DNA from: an uncultured Candidatus Melainabacteria bacterium
Lineage (GTDB): Bacteria; Cyanobacteriota; Vampirovibrionia; Gastranaerophilales; Gastranaerophilaceae
DNA length: 64,000 nt
Assembly (NCBI GenBank): GCA_934718135.1
Contig: CAKUZW010000003.1
Coordinates: 201,946-265,945, forward strand
Direction of reading: 5' to 3'
Positions 60,502-64,000 of this stretch are shown here, in pieces. The position numbers and the translations under genes were made by a program. How positions within the stretch are numbered: position 1 is the stretch's first letter; each line of letters opens with the position of its first letter. Under the pieces are notes generated by a model, which was given only the letters and a program-made list of their open reading frames with translations, was not told the origin of the DNA and ran no database searches.

Positions 60502-63195
60502 ATGAACTGGTTAGTAAAGCTACTTGGCGATCCTAACGAAAAAAAAGTTAAGTCTATGATGGGGATTGTCGAACATATAAATGCATTAGAACCTGAATTT
60601 GCTAAAATGACTGATGAAGAATTGAAAGCTAAGACTCAGGAATTCAAAGATATTTTGGCAAAACGTCCTACATCAAAGAATTTTAAAGAAGATTTAAAAC
60701 TGGAAAAAGAAGCTTTAGATAAAATATTGCCTGAGGCTTTCGCAACCGTTAGAGAAGCTGGTAAACGTGTGTTAAATATGCGTCACTTTGATGTTCAGTT
60801 GATAGGTGGATATTTCTTACATAATGGGCATATTGCAGAAATGAGAACAGGTGAAGGTAAAACTTTGGTTGCCACATTGCCTGCTTATTTGAATGCTTTA
60901 ACAGGTAAAGGTGTTCACGTAATCACCGTAAACGATTATTTGGCAAAACGTGATAGCGAATGGATGGGCAAGATTTATAAATTCTTGGGCTTGACGGTTG
61001 GTGTTGTTCTTTCAAGTGGTGACGGTGCAAGAAGCTTCGAAAATAAAAAACATGCCTACCAATGTGATATTACTTATGGTACAAATAACGAATTCGGTTT
61101 TGATTATTTGAGAGATAATATGGCAAGCAGTATTGATATGCTTGTACAAAGACCTTTTAATTATGCGATTATTGATGAAGTCGATAGTATTTTGATTGAT
61201 GAAGCAAGAACTCCATTGATTATCAGTGGTAGACTTGCTCAATCTGCAGAAACTTACCAATTGATGGCAAAAATTGCTCCACAATTGCAAAAGGATGTTG
61301 ATTATACTGTTGATGAAAAGAATAAGAATGTAATTTTGACAGAAGAAGGTATTGATCACGCTCAAGAGCTTATCGGAATTAAAGATTTGTTTGATATTCA
61401 TACTCAGTATGCACACCATTTGTTGCAGGCATTAAAGGCGAAAGAACTTTTTGTTCGAGATACAGATTATGTTGTAAAAAATGGCGAAGTAATGATTGTT
61501 GATGAATTCACAGGTCGTTTGATGGAAGGTAGACGTTGGTCTGACGGTTTGCATCAGGCTGTTGAAGCAAAAGAAGGTGTTGAAATTCAAGATGAAACAC
61601 AAACTCTTGCAAGTATTACATTCCAAAACTTGTTCAGATTGTACCCGAAATTATCAGGTATGACAGGTACAGCGATGACTGAGGAGGCTGAATTTGGTAA
61701 GATTTATAACCTTGAAGTTACAACAATCCCAACAAATAAACCTGATATCAGAATTAATTATCCTGATGTAATTTATAAATCAGAAGTTCAAAAATATTTG
61801 GCAGTAGTTGACGATATTTTGGCTCAACACAAACTTGGCAGACCGGTTTTGGTTGGTACAATCAGTATTGAAAAATCTGAATACGTGTCTGCACTTTTAA
61901 GACAAAGAGGAATTAAACACAATGTCTTAAATGCTAAACACCACGAAAAAGAAGCACATATTATTGCTCAAGCAGGACGATATGGTGCAGTTACAATTGC
62001 AACAAATATGGCAGGTCGTGGTACCGATATTCTTTTAGGAGGTAACGCTGAGTATTTGGCTAAAGCTGAACTTGATGATAATGGAATTGACGAAACAAAT
62101 CCTGAATATGAAAAACTAAAAGCTGAAGCACTTGAAAGAGCGAGAAAAATTACAGAGGAAGAACATGACAAAGTTGTCGCAGTTGGTGGTTTGCACGTAA
62201 TTGGTACAGAACGTCATGAATCTAGACGTATTGATAACCAGTTGAGAGGTCGTGCTGCTCGTCAAGGCGACCCTGGTTCTACAAGATTTTTCTTATCATT
62301 GGAAGATAATTTGATGAGAATTTTCGGTGGCGAAAAAATTACACAATTGATGACCGCTTTGAATGTTCCTGAAAATATGGCAATTGATTCTCCTCTAATT
62401 ACAAAAAGAATTCAATCTGCACAGAAGAAAGTTGAAACTTTCCACTTTGATATGAGAAAATCTGTTCTTGAATATGATGATGTTATGAATATTCAAAGGG
62501 AAAAATTTTATCATCAAAGAAGAAAAGTTTTGGCAGGGGAAGGCTTGTATGACGATATTCTTTATATGATGGAACGCGAAGTTGATAGATTGATGCGTAG
62601 TTATATTTCACCTGAACAAAAAGTTGAAGAATATGTTTATGATGACTTGCAAACTATGATTAAGGAACTTCATTCGACTGTTCCGCAACTATCATCCAGT
62701 TTTGGAGTAGCTGATATTCAGAATATGCGTTTTGAACCGATGTATAACAAGATTAAAGATTTTGTAATCGAAGCTTATAAAAACCATGAGATTGAAATTA
62801 TCAATTTTTATAATCAGGTTATAAGTGATTATAATGCAGGTTATGAGCTTCAAGAACCATTTTCTCCACATAATATTGTAAGACAATTGGAAAAAGATGT
62901 GTTGCTAAAAGTTGTTGATAGCAAATGGATTGACCACTTGCATAATATCGACATGCTTCGTGACGGAATTGGTTTGAGAGCTTATGGACAAAAAGATCCG
63001 TTGATAGAATATAAAAAAGAAGCTTATGACATGTTTAATAACATGATGTACGAAATTCAGAGTGATACGGTTAAGCATTTGTTCAGAACAAAATTCGGAG
63101 TTCAAATAGTTAATAATAATCCGACTCCTCCGGTTGATGAAGAATATGATATTCAGGATGAAAACAATCCGGATATAGATTCTCAAGAATTGTAA
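60502..63195 (+). CDS. secA: Protein translocase ATPase SecA
   Basis: An 897-residue SecA, the motor of Sec-dependent export. NBD1 carries MRTGEGKTLVATLPAYL (about 110) and VDSILIDEARTPLIISG; the preprotein-crosslinking domain follows. NBD2 has TNMAGRGTDILLGGN (about 497) and GTERHESRRIDNQLRGRAAR. The helical scaffold and wing domains occupy the C-terminal part. The C-terminus ends EENNPDIDSQEL-like in acidic residues and lacks the Cys-rich zinc motif that binds SecB, which suits an organism without SecB. Start follows TTGGAGAGGTATAAATATA. Confidence 0.97.
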   Translation: MNWLVKLLGDPNEKKVKSMMGIVEHINALEPEFAKMTDEELKAKTQEFKDILAKRPTSKNFKEDLKLEKEALDKILPEAFATVREAGKRVLNMRHFDVQLIGGYFLHNGHIAEMRTGEGKTLVATLPAYLNALTGKGVHVITVNDYLAKRDSEWMGKIYKFLGLTVGVVLSSGDGARSFENKKHAYQCDITYGTNNEFGFDYLRDNMASSIDMLVQRPFNYAIIDEVDSILIDEARTPLIISGRLAQSAETYQLMAKIAPQLQKDVDYTVDEKNKNVILTEEGIDHAQELIGIKDLFDIHTQYAHHLLQALKAKELFVRDTDYVVKNGEVMIVDEFTGRLMEGRRWSDGLHQAVEAKEGVEIQDETQTLASITFQNLFRLYPKLSGMTGTAMTEEAEFGKIYNLEVTTIPTNKPDIRINYPDVIYKSEVQKYLAVVDDILAQHKLGRPVLVGTISIEKSEYVSALLRQRGIKHNVLNAKHHEKEAHIIAQAGRYGAVTIATNMAGRGTDILLGGNAEYLAKAELDDNGIDETNPEYEKLKAEALERARKITEEEHDKVVAVGGLHVIGTERHESRRIDNQLRGRAARQGDPGSTRFFLSLEDNLMRIFGGEKITQLMTALNVPENMAIDSPLITKRIQSAQKKVETFHFDMRKSVLEYDDVMNIQREKFYHQRRKVLAGEGLYDDILYMMEREVDRLMRSYISPEQKVEEYVYDDLQTMIKELHSTVPQLSSSFGVADIQNMRFEPMYNKIKDFVIEAYKNHEIEIINFYNQVISDYNAGYELQEPFSPHNIVRQLEKDVLLKVVDSKWIDHLHNIDMLRDGIGLRAYGQKDPLIEYKKEAYDMFNNMMYEIQSDTVKHLFRTKFGVQIVNNNPTPPVDEEYDIQDENNPDIDSQEL

Positions 63196-63220
63196 TAAAT
63201 AATTAATTTATTAATAACTC

Positions 63221-63252
63221 AAAAGACTTGGCATGGTTTTGCCAAGTCTTTT
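63221..63252 (+). terminator. Terminator of secA
   Basis: AAAAGACTTGGCA and TGCCAAGTCTTTT form a 13-bp perfect stem with a 6-nt loop, followed by TTAGC, 25 bases after the secA stop. Confidence 0.85.
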
Positions 63253-63254
63253 AG

Positions 63255-63625
63255 CATATTTAAGGGGAAATGTAAAAGGAAAATAAGGTCTTAACAGAAA
63301 ATATTATACATGTCATTACGAGGAATAATGTTGAACAAGATATATAAATGTCTATATAGCGTGACGTTGTAAACCCTAACAATTATCATCTTTATATTGT
63401 CACCCTGAACTTTACAAAGCGAACCGTTGAGCGAATGCGAAACGTGTGAGTCCGTATGTACAATTGCGAGCGAATGCGAAGCAATCCAGCTTATTTAATT
63501 GTCGACTTGGTAAAACTGACCTACTGTTATTATTCATGTCATTGCGAACGGGTTTTGAAAAACCATTCTTCAAATTCGACAATAATCTCCAGTGTCGCAA
63601 TCCCTGACAAGTATCGCAAATAACC
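63255..63625. repeat. Mosaic dispersed repeat downstream of secA
   Basis: Arm DNA (GGGGAAATGTAAAAGGAAAA) is followed by GTCATTACGAGGAATAATG, a GTCACCCTGAACTTTACAAA module, GCGAATGCGAAGCAATCCAG, and an inverted GTCATTGCGAACGGG ... TCGCAATCCCTGAC module at about 63538-63609. No gene. Confidence 0.78.
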
Positions 63626-63928
63626 AAAAAACATTAAAAAAATTTTATAAAAAATCCTAAAATTTTTATAATTTCATGTCAAAATCAAGAAAAATTTATG
63701 AAAAACTTGGTTTTTCATAAAATCTAAGACGCCTAGAAGGCTCTAAAATCAAAGTTTTTGCCCCAATTATTAAAAAATATTAAATTAATTCAAAAAATAT
63801 TGGACAAAGGGGTTGATTTTTAAAATTGTTTGTTTTACACTTAAAGACGTCGAGAGACAAAAGAGAATTTTGAAACAAATATAAATAGCAAATATTTAAA
63901 AGTTTTAAAAATTTTATTTCTTACCCCC
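63626..63928. other. AT-rich non-coding region before the terminal promoter
   Basis: No open frame of note. GGTTTTTCATAAAATC and ATGAAAAACTTGG are near-inverted around 63697-63725. GCCCCAATT (63757) and AAAGGGGTTG (63805) could pair at long range. The region probably regulates the RNA or gene beyond the window. Confidence 0.35.
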
Positions 63929-63956
63929 TTGACAATAAAAAATGAGGTGGTAAGAT
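63929..63956 (+). promoter_or_regulatory. Strong promoter reading out of the window, possibly of a stable RNA
   Basis: A consensus TTGACA (63929-63934), a 16-nt spacer and TAAGAT (63951-63956). The following 44 bases are much richer in G and C than the surroundings and contain GTAAC-GAAGGA-GTTAC, a short hairpin. An rRNA operon leader or another structured RNA is a reasonable guess; the gene itself is outside. Confidence 0.5.
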
Positions 63957-64000
63957 AAAGGAACCCCGACAGCGAGAGTAACGAAGGAGTTACGAAGCGT

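Noticed and set aside
63412..63627. 71-codon minus-strand open frame near the right end
   Set aside because: Made of repeat modules (CQGLRHWRLLSNLKN as in the pilin 1 leader) without a downstream gene in frame.

Overview
The window looks like a chromosomal segment of a low-GC, fermentative, non-photosynthetic relative of Cyanobacteria (Melainabacteria / Gastranaerophilales type, usually gut-associated). This is inference from gene content: several pilin-like proteins with an FTLAEVLITLGIIG N-terminal helix, a group-B-like [FeFe] hydrogenase beside a small [2Fe-2S] thioredoxin-fold protein, FixC-FixX, a VKOR-DsbA fusion, and AT-rich coding DNA. No database search was possible.

Layout. 1-2642: partial DUF4127 gene, divergent ubiE/menG, short HPF, Cys-rich small protein. 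3010-7639: two regulator-pilin loci around a D-2-hydroxyacid dehydrogenase. 7739-10408: map and two unknown genes. 10467-14701: fixC-fixX plus an acidic repeat protein, then the hydrogenase pair. 14804-23028: gyrB, a third pilin-regulator locus, CorA, EamA, YkgJ-type, MlaD-like and upp. 23148-28817: a large unknown protein, a LysM amidase and a LysM lysozyme. 28798-36352 (minus): asparaginase, TPR proteins, QueH, VKOR-DsbA, ACT protein, AGCS symporter. 36559-46420: GH57 enzyme, nadB-nadC, anmK, a probable non-coding RNA, tandem WYL regulators, der. 46814-48680: an unknown three-gene cassette between direct repeats. 48786-53011 (minus): rpmG-tRNA-Trp-secE-nusG-rplK-rplA, two related helix proteins, coaD. 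54158-63195: gpmI, SNF2 helicase, a fourth regulator-pilin locus, secA. The end holds repeats and a strong promoter reading out of the window.

The main novelty is a four-fold repeated arrangement. Each of the four pilin-like genes is divergently paired with a small XRE-type HTH gene. In three of them most of the region between a ribosome-binding site and the pilin helix is made of dispersed repeat DNA that is open in frame, giving predicted leaders of 70 to 164 residues. The same mosaic repeats, bounded by inverted arms that read GGGAATAAGTTCGTTAC on one side, fill most large intergenic gaps.

Other points: a conserved leader motif before both rplK and rplA; overlapping divergent hydrogenase/gyrB promoters around a perfect palindrome; a probable ncRNA whose terminator overlaps the anmK promoter; several probable leaderless mRNAs; and the direct-repeat-flanked cassette whose last protein resembles ADP-ribosyltransferases.
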